Assembly: GCF_049445995.1 (NCBI RefSeq)
Contig: NZ_JBMSDZ010000005.1
Coordinates: forward strand, 175,607 to 239,606
From: Dyella_A sp049445995
Lineage (GTDB): Bacteria; Pseudomonadota; Gammaproteobacteria; Xanthomonadales; Rhodanobacteraceae
DNA length: 64,000 nt
Direction: 5' to 3'
Shown here: positions 39,729 through 53,644 of the stretch, piece by piece
How positions within the stretch are numbered: position 1 is the first letter of the stretch
How the letters are laid out: each line of letters begins with the position of its first letter
Made by a program: the position numbers and the translations under genes
Notes under the pieces: model-generated
Seen by the model: the letters and a program-made list of their open reading frames with translations, nothing else
Told to the model about the DNA's origin: nothing
The model's database searches: none

Positions 39729-39757
39729 CATTGAATCGCCCAGGCCGGGCCCCATTC
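39729..39757 (+). promoter_or_regulatory. Sigma32-like heat-shock promoter of dnaK
   Basis: CATTGAA (39729-39735), a 14-base spacer, CCCCATT (39750-39756), close to CTTGAA-N13/15-CCCCAT. It is 53 bases before the dnaK start. Confidence 0.7.
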
Positions 39758-39808
39758 TGAAAACCAGTTCGCGGCCGCGGAGCCGCTCGGAAGATTCGGA
39801 GCATAGAC

Positions 39809-41731
<1,923 letters not shown>

Positions 41732-41747
41732 GGGCCTTGCGGCCCGC

Positions 41748-41918
41748 ATGCCCCGCAAGGGCGTGCGGGCCGTCGCCGTGCATGGGGCCGCCGCCATGTA
41801 TCTTTTGGGCATCCTGCTGGCGTTCGTGGCGCCGTGGGTGTCGTGTCTGTTTTATGCCACGGTGGCCGCGATCTGGTTCATCTCCGACCGGCGCATCGAA
41901 TCGCGGATCAAGCAATGA
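41748..41918 (+). CDS. Small membrane protein, TMEM175-tail-like (56 aa)
   Basis: MPRKGVRAVAVHGAAAMYLLGILLAFVAPW..., two hydrophobic segments with a SCLFYATVAAIWFISDRRIE end. The order of motifs (LLGILLAFVAPWVS ... WFISDRRIE) is close to the C-terminal end of prokaryotic TMEM175/DUF1211 potassium channels. The stop overlaps the dnaJ start by ATGA. No ribosome site is evident at 41748. It may be a real small protein or the remnant of a larger gene. Confidence 0.45.
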   Translation: MPRKGVRAVAVHGAAAMYLLGILLAFVAPWVSCLFYATVAAIWFISDRRIESRIKQ

Positions 41919-43039
41919 GCAAGCGTGACTACTACGAAGTGCTGGGCGTGGAGCGCAGCGTCACCGAGGCGGAGCTGAAGAAATCCTTTCGCCGGCTGGC
42001 GATGAAGTACCACCCCGACCGCTGCCCGGACGATCCCACCGCGCAGGAGAAGTTCAAGGAGGCCAAGGAGGCCTACGAGGTGCTCTCCGACGCGCACAAG
42101 CGCGCCATGTACGACCAGCACGGCCACGCCGCCTTCGAGGCCGGCATGGGCGGCCGCGGCGGCGCCGGCTTCGGCGACATGGGAGACATTTTCGGCGACA
42201 TTTTCGGCGACATCTTCGGCGGTGGCGGCGGACGCGGGCGCCCCCGCCGAGGCGCCGACCTGCGCTACGTCATGGAGCTCGATCTGGAAGAGGCGGTGTT
42301 CGGCATCGAGCGCACCATTGAGATCCCGACCCAGGTGAATTGCCACCACTGCAACGGCTCCGGTTCGGCCGACGGCCGGACCGTGCAGTGCCGTACGTGT
42401 CGCGGCCACGGCCGGGTGCGCATGCAGAACGGCATCTTCTCGATCCAGCAGGCCTGTCCGCACTGCGGCGGCAGCGGCCAGACCATCGAGAGGCCCTGCA
42501 GGCACTGCCACGGCGAAGGACGCCTGGAAGAGACGCGCAAGCTGGCGGTACGCATTCCCGCGGGCGTGGACAACGGCGATCGCATCCGCCTCGCCGGGCA
42601 GGGCGAGGCCGGTCCGGCCGGCGCCGAGTCTGGCGACCTGTACGTGGAAGTGCGGGTGCGCGAACACGCCATCTTCCAGCGCGACGGCAACGACCTGTAT
42701 TGCGAAGTGCCGATCCGCTTCTCGCAGGCCGCGCTCGGTGCGCAGCTGGCGGTGCCCACGCTGGAGGGCGAGGTGGAGATCACGATCCCCCCGGAGACGC
42801 AGACCGGCCATCAGCTTCGCCTGCGCGGGCGCGGCGTGAAGTCGGTGCGCAGCGGCCGCCACGGTGACCTGATCTGCCGCGTGGTGGTGGAGACACCGGT
42901 GCGCCTGACGCGCGAGCAGCGCGAGTTGTTCGAGCAGCTCGAAGCCACCTTCGCCGGCTGCGAGGCGGAGAAGCACACGCCGCAGGCCAAGAACTGGGTC
43001 GACGGCGTCAAGCAGTTCTGGTCGCGCGTCACCTCCTGA
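41915..43039 (+). CDS. dnaJ: Chaperone protein DnaJ
   Basis: 374 residues from ATG 41915. J domain with KYHPDRCPDD (the HPD motif), a G/F-rich linker (GGRGGAGFGDMGDIFGDIFG) and four zinc repeats CHHCNGSG, CRTCRGHG, CPHCGGSG, CRHCHGEG, followed by the C-terminal beta domains. It brings substrates to DnaK and stimulates its ATPase. It is directly downstream of dnaK in the same operon. Confidence 0.98.
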   Translation: MSKRDYYEVLGVERSVTEAELKKSFRRLAMKYHPDRCPDDPTAQEKFKEAKEAYEVLSDAHKRAMYDQHGHAAFEAGMGGRGGAGFGDMGDIFGDIFGDIFGGGGGRGRPRRGADLRYVMELDLEEAVFGIERTIEIPTQVNCHHCNGSGSADGRTVQCRTCRGHGRVRMQNGIFSIQQACPHCGGSGQTIERPCRHCHGEGRLEETRKLAVRIPAGVDNGDRIRLAGQGEAGPAGAESGDLYVEVRVREHAIFQRDGNDLYCEVPIRFSQAALGAQLAVPTLEGEVEITIPPETQTGHQLRLRGRGVKSVRSGRHGDLICRVVVETPVRLTREQRELFEQLEATFAGCEAEKHTPQAKNWVDGVKQFWSRVTS

Positions 43040-43103
43040 CACGCGTGTTGCAACGTCGGCGGCACAATGCCGGGGCAATCGTTACGTAAAAGGGGATGGA
43101 CAG

Positions 43104-43904
43104 ATGGGTGAGATCGTTCGCGTTGCCGTCAACGGCGCCACCGGCCGCATGGGGCGTGCGCTGCTGGAACTGCTGCGCCGCGATCGCCGCTTTGCCCTGG
43201 TGGCGGCCATCACCGCGCCGGATGCGCCGGAGATGGGCGCGCCGGTAGCCCACGGCAGCCAGCTGTGTTTCAGCCATGACTGGTCGGCCACCGGGCCGAT
43301 CGACGTGGTGATCGATTTCAGCGGCCCGGACGGGCTTGCCTCCGCGCTGGCGCATTGCGAGGCGAACGGCGTCGCACTGGTCGTCGGCACCACCGGATAC
43401 GGCGACCAGCTGGCTCGGCGGATCGACGCTGCCTCGGTGCGTATCGCGGTGCTGCGGTCGGCCAGCTTCAGTCTCGGCATAGCCGTGCTGGCGCGCCTGT
43501 TGCGGGAAGCTTCGGCTGCACTGGCCGACTGGGATCTCGAGATCGTCGAGGCCCATCACGGGCGCAAGGAAGACGCGCCCTCGGGCACGGCCTTGCTGCT
43601 CGGCGAGTCCGCGGCGGCGGCGCGCGGCGTCTCGCTCGACGCACAGGCGGTGTATGCCCGCGAGGGGCGCAGCGGGCCGCGCCAGCCGGGGACGATCGGT
43701 TTCGCCGTCGTGCGCGGCGGCGACATCGTCGGCGAGCACACCGCCATGCTGATCGGGCAGGGTGAACGACTGGAGCTGTCGCATCGGGCGACCGATCGCT
43801 CGATCTTCGCGCGCGGCGCGATCGAGGCGGCACACTGGCTGGCCGGCAAGCCGGCCGGCGCCTACGGCCTGGATGCGATGCTGGCCGAGCGCAGCGGACG
43901 CTGA
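43104..43904 (+). CDS. dapB: 4-hydroxy-tetrahydrodipicolinate reductase
   Basis: 266 residues. NAD(P)-binding GATGRMGRALLELL at 11-24, the substrate region EIVEAHHGRKEDAPSGTALLLGES (catalytic His and Lys) and GEHTAMLIGQGERLELSHRATDR. Reduces hydroxy-tetrahydrodipicolinate in the lysine/diaminopimelate pathway. Its position between dnaJ and carA is common in Xanthomonadales. Confidence 0.97.
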   Translation: MGEIVRVAVNGATGRMGRALLELLRRDRRFALVAAITAPDAPEMGAPVAHGSQLCFSHDWSATGPIDVVIDFSGPDGLASALAHCEANGVALVVGTTGYGDQLARRIDAASVRIAVLRSASFSLGIAVLARLLREASAALADWDLEIVEAHHGRKEDAPSGTALLLGESAAAARGVSLDAQAVYAREGRSGPRQPGTIGFAVVRGGDIVGEHTAMLIGQGERLELSHRATDRSIFARGAIEAAHWLAGKPAGAYGLDAMLAERSGR

Positions 43905-43910
43905 ACGGCG

Positions 43911-44606
43911 TCAGTCGCGGTGCGAGGCGTCGCGTGCGCGACCGGCGCCGAGGCGGGTATCGAGCTTGCCGAACAGCTTCTTGAACGCGCGCGAGAACTT
44001 GCCGCGCCTGGTCTTGCGCAGCTTCTCCTCTTCGCTGGTCAACCACGCCACCTGGATCACCCGCCGTTCGCCCTCGTAGGGCAGGTGGCCGTGGAAGGAG
44101 TTCTCGCAGCGCTTGAACACCGCGAACTCGCCGAACAGCGGCTTGAGTTCCGGCACCACCACGTCGTCGATGTTGTCGATGCGGTGCAGAAAGCGCAGGC
44201 AGCCGTCGCTGGTGTCGGGCCACTGCGCGTTGAGGTAGAGCAGGGCGGTGGCGATTTTCGATCGGCTGTCGGTGTGGATGGTGCCGTGGCGCTTGTTCAA
44301 TGAGCGGCACAGCGTCACCAGGGTCGGGTACTGGCCCAGGTTCTCGATTCCCAGGCGCATGCCCACCGCATGGGCGAAATCCGCCGCGGTGAGGTGTTCG
44401 ATCAGCGCGTTGATCGACGGCCCGCAGTCGGTCGGGTCATACGGAAAGAATCCGGCGCTGGTGTAGCGCGGAAAGTCACGCTCCAGATCGGCGCGCGCGT
44501 CGTCCGGCAGCTGGCCGTGAGCGATCATGAACGGAAACGGCTCAAGCCGAACCTCGGTATCCGGACGGTCGAGGCGGGCGGGATCGAGCAGCACGACAGC
44601 GTTCAT
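43911..44606 (-). CDS. 2-oxoglutarate/Fe(II)-dependent dioxygenase-like protein
   Basis: 231 residues from ATG 44606 with AAGGAG upstream. Metal and cosubstrate residues look intact: HTDSRSKIATALLYLN (HxD), then FHGHLPYEGERRVIQVAWL with the distal His and the Arg that would bind 2-oxoglutarate. A basic C-terminal tail follows. The family includes prolyl-4-hydroxylase-like enzymes; the substrate is unknown. It is convergent with dapB, with six bases between the stop codons. Confidence 0.8.
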   Translation of the reverse strand: MNAVVLLDPARLDRPDTEVRLEPFPFMIAHGQLPDDARADLERDFPRYTSAGFFPYDPTDCGPSINALIEHLTAADFAHAVGMRLGIENLGQYPTLVTLCRSLNKRHGTIHTDSRSKIATALLYLNAQWPDTSDGCLRFLHRIDNIDDVVVPELKPLFGEFAVFKRCENSFHGHLPYEGERRVIQVAWLTSEEEKLRKTRRGKFSRAFKKLFGKLDTRLGAGRARDASHRD

Positions 44607-44821
44607 GGCCGGCAAATCTCCTTCGGGCAGCGGCGCAGTGTAGCGCCGCGTCGCGGCCACCGGCACACTCGCGCGAAGCGTCTGTTCATCCCGGATCTGT
44701 GGACAGCAAAGGCCGCGGAGCCTATCATTGCGACCCGCCCAGACCCATCCACGACCTAAGGTCCACAAGCCAGCTTCACTGCGGCTTGCGGGCTTTGCTG
44801 CACCCAAAGGCGGCCTTCCCC

Positions 44822-45949
44822 ATGCTTATTCCTGCACTGCTTGCTCTCGAAGACGGCAGCGTTTTTCACGGCCACACCGTGGGTGACACCGGCCAGACGG
44901 TGGGCGAGGTGGTGTTCAACACCGCCATGACCGGTTACCAGGAAATCCTCACCGATCCGTCCTATGCCCGGCAGCTGGTCACGCTGACCTATCCGCACAT
45001 CGGCAACACCGGCTGCAACGCCGAGGATGCCGAATCCACCGCCGTGCACGCCGCCGGCCTGATCGTGCGCGACGTGCCGCGCCGCGCGAGCAGCTGGCGC
45101 GGCAGCGAGAGCCTGCCCGATTACCTCAGGCGCCACGGCATCGTGGCGATCGCCGGCATCGACACCCGTCGCCTGACGCGCATCCTGCGCGACAAGGGGG
45201 CGCTGGGCGGCTGCATCGTGGCGGGCGCATCGATCGATGTGGACGCCGCCATCGCCGCCGCCCGCGCCTTCCCCGGTCTCAGCGGCATGGACCTGGCCAA
45301 GGTGGTCAGCACCGCCAAGCACTACGAGTGGAACGAGGGCGTCTACGACCTGGACCGCACGGCCTTCAACCGCCCGGAGAAGCGCTTCAAGGTGGTCGCC
45401 TACGACTTCGGCGTGAAGCAGAACATCCTGCGCCTGCTGGCCGAGCAGGGCTGCGACATCACCGTGGTGCCGGCGCAGACGCCCGCCGCCGAGGTGCTGG
45501 CGATGCGGCCCGACGGTGTGTTCCTCTCCAACGGCCCCGGTGACCCGGCCGCCTGCGATTACGCCATTGCCGCCACGCGCGAGCTGCTGGATGCGAAGCT
45601 ACCGCTGTTCGGCATCTGCCTGGGCCACCAGATCATGGGCCTGGCGCTCGGCGCGAAGACCCTGAAGATGAAGTTCGGCCATCACGGCGCCAACCATCCG
45701 GTGAAGGACCATGACGACGGCCGCGTGCTGATCACCAGCCAGAACCACGGCTTCGCGGTGGACCCGGCGACGCTGCCGCCCAACGTGCGCGTCACCCACA
45801 GCTCGCTGTTCGATGGTTCGCTGCAGGGGTTTGCCCTGACCGACCGCCCGGCGTTCTGCTTCCAGGGGCATCCCGAGGCGAGCCCCGGACCGCACGACAT
45901 CGGTTATCTGTTCGATCGATTTGCCGCCCTGATGCAGGAGGCCCGCTGA
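44822..45949 (+). CDS. carA: Carbamoyl-phosphate synthase, small subunit
   Basis: 375 residues from ATG 44822. N-terminal small-chain domain (ALLALEDGSVFHGHTVGDTGQTVGEVVFNTAMTGYQEILTDPSYARQ) and a class I glutaminase with nucleophile in LFGICLGHQIMGLALG and the H/E pair FQGHPEASPGPHD. Releases ammonia from glutamine and feeds it to CarB. A 215-base leader separates it from the dioxygenase gene. The carA-carB pair overlaps no other gene. Confidence 0.98.
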   Translation: MLIPALLALEDGSVFHGHTVGDTGQTVGEVVFNTAMTGYQEILTDPSYARQLVTLTYPHIGNTGCNAEDAESTAVHAAGLIVRDVPRRASSWRGSESLPDYLRRHGIVAIAGIDTRRLTRILRDKGALGGCIVAGASIDVDAAIAAARAFPGLSGMDLAKVVSTAKHYEWNEGVYDLDRTAFNRPEKRFKVVAYDFGVKQNILRLLAEQGCDITVVPAQTPAAEVLAMRPDGVFLSNGPGDPAACDYAIAATRELLDAKLPLFGICLGHQIMGLALGAKTLKMKFGHHGANHPVKDHDDGRVLITSQNHGFAVDPATLPPNVRVTHSSLFDGSLQGFALTDRPAFCFQGHPEASPGPHDIGYLFDRFAALMQEAR

Positions 45950-45950
45950 G

Positions 45951-49174
<3,224 letters not shown>

Positions 49175-49178
<4 letters not shown>

Positions 49179-49651
49179 GCCGAGCACCGATGACCAAGGC
49201 AGGCGCCGAGCGCCTGCGCGCCGAACTGGACCGGCTGAAGTCGCAGGACCGTCCGAAGATCATCGCGGCGATCGCCGAGGCGCGTGCGCACGGCGATCTG
49301 AAGGAAAACGCCGAGTACCACGCCGCACGCGAACAGCAAAGCTTCATCGAGGGGCGCATCGGCGAGCTGGAGGCGGCCCTGTCCACCGCCGAAGTGATCG
49401 ACATCACCAAGCTCGGTGCCGGTAACCGCGTGGTGTTTGGCGCCACCGTCGACCTGGAGGACGAAGACAGCGGCGAGGCGGTGACCTACCAGATCGTCGG
49501 CGACCTGGAAGCGGACATCAAGAAGCGCCTGATCGCGGTTTCCTCGCCGATCGCCCGCGCGCTGATCGGCAAGAGCGCCGGCGACAGCTTCGAGTTCACC
49601 GCACCCAACGGCGTGAAGCACTACGAGATCATCGCAGTGCGCTACGGCTGA
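49175..49651 (+). CDS. greA: Transcription elongation factor GreA
   Basis: 158 residues from ATG 49175 (overlapping the carB stop). N-terminal coiled coil with the acidic tip IAEARAHGDLKENAEYHAAREQQSFIEGRIGELE that reaches the RNA polymerase active site; FKBP-like C-terminal domain ending EFTAPNGVKHYEIIAVRY. It stimulates transcript cleavage in backtracked complexes. The bidirectional terminator at 49739-49762 ends it. Confidence 0.97.
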
Positions 49652-49736
49652 TCAGCCGCCATCCCGTGGTGCCGCCGGTGCCACAGGTGTCACGGGATGA
49701 CGAGGCAGCACGGGTCGCGCCTGGAATCCAGACAAC

Positions 49737-49763
49737 AAAAAAGGCCGCTTGCGCGGCCTTTTC
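49737..49763. terminator. Bidirectional terminator between greA and rpmJ
   Basis: AAAAGGCCGC (49739-49748), loop TTGC, GCGGCCTTTT (49753-49762), with A- and T-runs on both sides. It serves the rightward greA and the leftward rpmJ. Confidence 0.92.
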
Positions 49764-49786
49764 GCGTGACACGCAGCGCGGGTCGA

Positions 49787-49912
49787 TCAGCGCTGACGGG
49801 CCTTGAAACGAGGGTTGCTCTTGCAGATCACGAACACCTTGCCGCGACGGCGCACAACCTTGCAGTCACGGTGCCGCAGCTTGGCGGACTTCAAAGAGGA
49901 AAGCACCTTCAC
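49787..49912 (-). CDS. rpmJ: 50S ribosomal protein L36, zinc-independent form
   Basis: 41 residues from GTG 49912, with AGGAG six bases ahead. MKVLSSLKSAKLRHRDCKVVRRRGKVFVIC is the L36 plan but the zinc ligands C11, C14 and H32 of the usual form are missing; only two cysteines remain. This is the C-minus paralogue (YkgO-like) seen as an alternative or second L36, often used under zinc limitation. It stands alone, away from ribosomal operons. Confidence 0.93.
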   Translation of the reverse strand: MKVLSSLKSAKLRHRDCKVVRRRGKVFVICKSNPRFKARQR

Positions 49913-49973
49913 GGCCAGCTCCTGATACAAAAAGAAAATTCAAGTCCGCAAGTGTAGCCGGCCCGCACGGGCA

Positions 49974-50885
49974 TCACAAGCCGCCCGAGACCACCGTTTC
50001 CGTGACCACGGCCAGGAACTGGGCCAGCACCGGCGAGTCATCGTTCGCCCGGCTGGCGACGGCCAGCAGCATGTAGGCATCGGGATCCTCCACCGGCACG
50101 TAGGTGAGGCCAGCCAGGCGCACCGTGCGCATGGTTGCCGGCACCAGCGCCAGGCCGAGTCCCGCCGCCACCATCATCAGCATGCCGTTGACCTGCTGGG
50201 CATGGCGGCGGATCTGCGGCTGGAAACCCGCCTTGTTGGCCAGCAGCGCCAGCCGGTCGTAAAGCGTGGCGGCGACCCCGTGCGGCTGGGCCACGAAGGA
50301 TTCGTGGGCGACCTCGTCCATGCGCAGACTGCTGCGCCCGGACAGCGGGTGGCCGGAGGGCAGGGCGAGCAGCAGCGGCTCGCGATCGAGCACGGTCATG
50401 CGCAGGGCCTTGGCATCGATGGGACGCTGGGGTTCGTCACGCACGAAGCCGACGTCGATCGCGCCATCCAGCAAGGCCTCGAATTGCGGCTCGGTGTAGA
50501 GCTCGCACAGCTCCACCCGCACGTTGGGCGCCACCTGCCCGTAGCGCAGCAGCACCCGTGGCAGCGAAGGGTGGAACGAGACCGATACGGTATAGGCGAG
50601 GCGGAGCTGGCCGCTGTGCCCGGCCGCCGCCGCGGCCACCTGGGTGCGCGCCTCATCGGCCTTGGCGAGGATCTGCCTGGCGTGGTCGAGAAAGATCCGC
50701 CCCGGCTCGGTCAGCGCCACCGAGCGCTTGGTGCGCTCCAGCAACCGCACGCCCAGATCCTGCTCCAGCGCCTGGATCTGCTGCGAGAGCGGCGGCTGGG
50801 ACAGATGCAGGCGTCGGGCCGCCCGCGTGAAACTGAGCTCCTCGCAGACCGCCACGTAATAACGCAGCTGGCGGAAATCGAACAT
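49974..50885 (-). CDS. LysR-family transcriptional regulator
   Basis: 303 residues. N-terminal winged HTH: FRQLRYYVAVCEELSFTRAARRLHLSQPPLSQQIQALE. The effector domain contains SVSFHPSLPRVLLRYGQVAPNVRVELCELYTEPQFEALL, as in BenM/CatM/OxyR-type regulators. It is downstream of fadH on the same strand and not divergent, so its target is not obvious. The promoter region (50900-50935) has an AT-rich near-palindrome, CCAAATATATATTGG, a possible site for it. Confidence 0.92.
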   Translation of the reverse strand: MFDFRQLRYYVAVCEELSFTRAARRLHLSQPPLSQQIQALEQDLGVRLLERTKRSVALTEPGRIFLDHARQILAKADEARTQVAAAAAGHSGQLRLAYTVSVSFHPSLPRVLLRYGQVAPNVRVELCELYTEPQFEALLDGAIDVGFVRDEPQRPIDAKALRMTVLDREPLLLALPSGHPLSGRSSLRMDEVAHESFVAQPHGVAATLYDRLALLANKAGFQPQIRRHAQQVNGMLMMVAAGLGLALVPATMRTVRLAGLTYVPVEDPDAYMLLAVASRANDDSPVLAQFLAVVTETVVSGGL

Positions 50886-51126
50886 ATAGGCAAACCCGAT
50901 AAATCAAGCGCCAAATATATATTGGAAGCGTGTATTCGGCGAGCCTATGATGCTCATGTCCGTCACCTACCCCTCCCCCCGGGTGGCGCGGCCCCGCCCC
51001 GCAGCGACGCTATCCCGCGACTTTCGGCTTCCCCTCCTGAGCCACCGTCGACGCGTCGCCTCGCGGGGCGCTTTCTTTTCTGCGCTCGTGCCGGCGTGCG
51101 TCCAACGGGCTTCCCCGCGACAACGA

Positions 51127-53145
51127 TCAGAGGCGCGCTGCCAGCCGGGTGCCCTGATCGATCGCGCGCTTGGCGTCCAGTTCGGCCGCCACATCCGCGC
51201 CGCCGATCACGTGGGCGGTCACGCCCGCCGCGAGCAGGGCGTCGAGCAGGGTCCGATTCGGCTCCTGGCCGGCGCAGACCACCACGTGATCCACCGGCAA
51301 CACCCGGGGCGTGCCGTCGATGCGCACATGCAGGCCCTCGTCGTCGAAGCGCTCGTAGCCGACGCCACCGAGCATCTGCACCTGCCTGGATTTGAGCGTG
51401 GCCCGGTGCACCCAGCCGGTGGTCTTGTTGAGTCGCGCGCCGGGGCGGCCTTCGCTACGCTGCAGCAGCCATACCTGGCGCGCGGGCGGTTCCGGATGCG
51501 GCGGTTGCAGACCTCCGCGATGTGCCATCTGCATGTCCACGCCCCACTCGCGGCTCCAGCGCGAGACATCGGTGCTGGTCGACGGTCCCGATTCGACCAG
51601 GAACTCGGCAACGTCAAAGCCGATGCCCCCGGCACCGATGATCGCCACCCGCGCCCCGACCGGATGGTCGTGCGCCAGCACGTCGAGATAGCTCAGCACG
51701 CGAGGATCGTCGCTGCCGGGGAAGCTGACCTTGCGTGGCGTGATGCCGGTGGCCAGCACCACGTCGTCGAAGCCGGCGTCGATGAGTGCCGCTGCCCTCA
51801 CGCGGGTCCCCATCGAGAGCGTGACGCGGGCATCGGCCAAGCGGTGGCCGAAGTAGCGCAGCGTCTCGTGGAATTCCTCCTTGCCCGGAATCCGCTTGGC
51901 GTAGTTGAACTGGCCGCCGATGCGGTCGGCCTGGTCGAACAGGGTCACCGCGTGACCGCGCTCCGCCAGCGTGGCGGCACAGGCCATGCCCGCCGGCCCG
52001 GCGCCGACCACGGCAATGCGCCTGGCCGCAGCAGTCGGCGCCAGCACCAGTTCGGTCTCGTGGCAGGCGCGCGGGTTGACCAGGCAGCTGGCGCGCCGGT
52101 TCTGGAACACGTGATCCAGGCAGGCCTGGTTGCAGGCGATGCAGGTGTTGATCCGGTCGGAGCGCCCGGCGACGGCCTTGCGTACCCAGTCGGGATCGGC
52201 CAGCAGCGGACGGGCCATCGACACCATGTCAGCCTGGCCGCTGGCGAGAATCTGCTCGGCCACTTCGGGCATGTTGATGCGGTTGGTGGTGATCAGCGGA
52301 ATGCCGACCTCGCCTTTCAGGCGCTGGGTCACCCAGGCGAAGGCGCCGCGCGGCACCGAGGTCACGATGGTGGGGATGCGCGCCTCGTGCCAGCCGATGC
52401 CGGTATTGATCAGGCTGGCACCGGCCGCCTCGATCGCCTTGGCCAGCGTGACGATCTCGCTCCAGTCCTGCCCCTGCTCGACCAGGTCCAGCATCGACAG
52501 CCGATAGATCAGCAGGAAATCCGGGCCGACCGCCTCGCGCGTGCGGCGCACGATCTCGATCGCCAGGCGCATCCGTCTTGCCGCGTCGCCACCCCAGGCG
52601 TCGCTGCGATGGTTGGTGCGTTCGGCGATGAACTGGTTGATCAGGTAGCCCTCCGAGCCCATCACTTCCACGCCGTCGTAACCGGCCTCGCGGGCCAGTT
52701 GTGCGCTGCGCACGAAGTCGCCGATGGTGCGTTCCACCCCGCGGGCACTCAGGGCACGCGGGGTGAACGGGGTGATCGGCGACCTGATCTTCGATGGCGC
52801 CACGGAGAGCGGGTGATAGCCGTAGCGGCCCGCGTGCAGGATCTGCATGCAGATGCGTCCGCCTTCCGCATGCACGGCGCGGGTGAGCTTGCGATGGCGC
52901 GCGACGTGCCAGGGCATCGACAGGCGCCCGCCGAACGGCTTGAGCCAGCCTTCGATGCTGGGCGCGATGCCGCCGGTCACCATCAGGCCGACGCCGCCAC
53001 GCGCACGCTCGGCGAAGTAGGCAGCGAGCTTGTCGTAGTCGGCCGCGCGGTCTTCCAGGCCGGTATGCATCGAGCCCATCAGCACCCGGTTGGGCAGGGT
53101 GACGTGGCCCAGGTCGAGGGGGGCCAGCAGGTGCGGATAGGGCAT
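51127..53145 (-). CDS. fadH: 2,4-dienoyl-CoA reductase (NADPH)
   Basis: 672 residues from ATG 53145, the E. coli FadH length. N-terminal old-yellow-enzyme barrel (PLDLGHVTLPNRVLMGSMHTGLED, LHAGRYGYH); 4Fe-4S cysteines in CIACNQACLDHVFQNRRASC; then FAD (VVGAGPAGMACAATLAERG) and NADPH (IIGAGGIGFDVAEFL) domains. It reduces double bonds of polyunsaturated acyl-CoAs during beta-oxidation. An 81-codon in-frame stretch upstream is unlikely to be coding. Confidence 0.96.
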   Translation of the reverse strand: MPYPHLLAPLDLGHVTLPNRVLMGSMHTGLEDRAADYDKLAAYFAERARGGVGLMVTGGIAPSIEGWLKPFGGRLSMPWHVARHRKLTRAVHAEGGRICMQILHAGRYGYHPLSVAPSKIRSPITPFTPRALSARGVERTIGDFVRSAQLAREAGYDGVEVMGSEGYLINQFIAERTNHRSDAWGGDAARRMRLAIEIVRRTREAVGPDFLLIYRLSMLDLVEQGQDWSEIVTLAKAIEAAGASLINTGIGWHEARIPTIVTSVPRGAFAWVTQRLKGEVGIPLITTNRINMPEVAEQILASGQADMVSMARPLLADPDWVRKAVAGRSDRINTCIACNQACLDHVFQNRRASCLVNPRACHETELVLAPTAAARRIAVVGAGPAGMACAATLAERGHAVTLFDQADRIGGQFNYAKRIPGKEEFHETLRYFGHRLADARVTLSMGTRVRAAALIDAGFDDVVLATGITPRKVSFPGSDDPRVLSYLDVLAHDHPVGARVAIIGAGGIGFDVAEFLVESGPSTSTDVSRWSREWGVDMQMAHRGGLQPPHPEPPARQVWLLQRSEGRPGARLNKTTGWVHRATLKSRQVQMLGGVGYERFDDEGLHVRIDGTPRVLPVDHVVVCAGQEPNRTLLDALLAAGVTAHVIGGADVAAELDAKRAIDQGTRLAARL

Positions 53146-53644
53146 GAGTGGCAATCCGATCAAACGATCGTATGAATCTGCCTGCAAGCACCGCCCAAAA
53201 GCAAGCGCCGGCGCTCGGCGGCGCCGGGCCTCGTCGCGTTCTGTGCCGCGCAGCCGCGCCGATGCCCCGTATTTGGCCGTGCCGACGAAATCGAAGAAAC
53301 CCGGTCGCGGGTCCTGCACGTCGCCCTCGAAATCCTGCTTGAACAGGGCGTAGAGCCTATAAATCGGGCCCGTAATAACGAGGGACATCTGCCCGTCGAC
53401 TTCACTTCGCTACGCTCAGGGCGAACGGTGGAGATGATGTATTTACGGCCGGATCTATAGGAGCGTGGGCCGTAGAAGCCATTCGGGCTGCAAACCCTCC
53501 GCGGCTTGCTCGAACGCGCGCTGCAGATCGCTCATGGATGGCTGCCCCGAGGCCCGGGACGGACCGTGCGCGGCTTGACGGCACGCACCCGGCAGGGGTC
53601 AACGCGCGGTACCATGCGCGTTTGATTCCCTACAGGAACCGTCC
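53146..53644. other. Gene-free region between fadH and cmk
   Basis: I see no convincing gene. It contains a widespread-type repeat (53391-53429, complement CCGTTCGCCCTGAGCGTAGC...), and an inverted repeat TACGGCC (53444-53450)/GGCCGTA (53468-53474). It must hold divergent promoters for fadH and cmk, but neither is clear. Confidence 0.55.

Noticed and set aside
37845..39808. CIRCE operator
   Set aside because: Looked for TTAGCACTC-N9-GAGTGCTAA in all three leaders; none present, even with a few mismatches.
53146..53388. N-terminal extension of fadH or a separate small gene (MSLVITGPIYRLYALFKQ...)
   Set aside because: FadH has its normal length from 53145; the extension has no ribosome site and looks like chance open frame in GC-rich DNA, though a short peptide cannot be wholly excluded.
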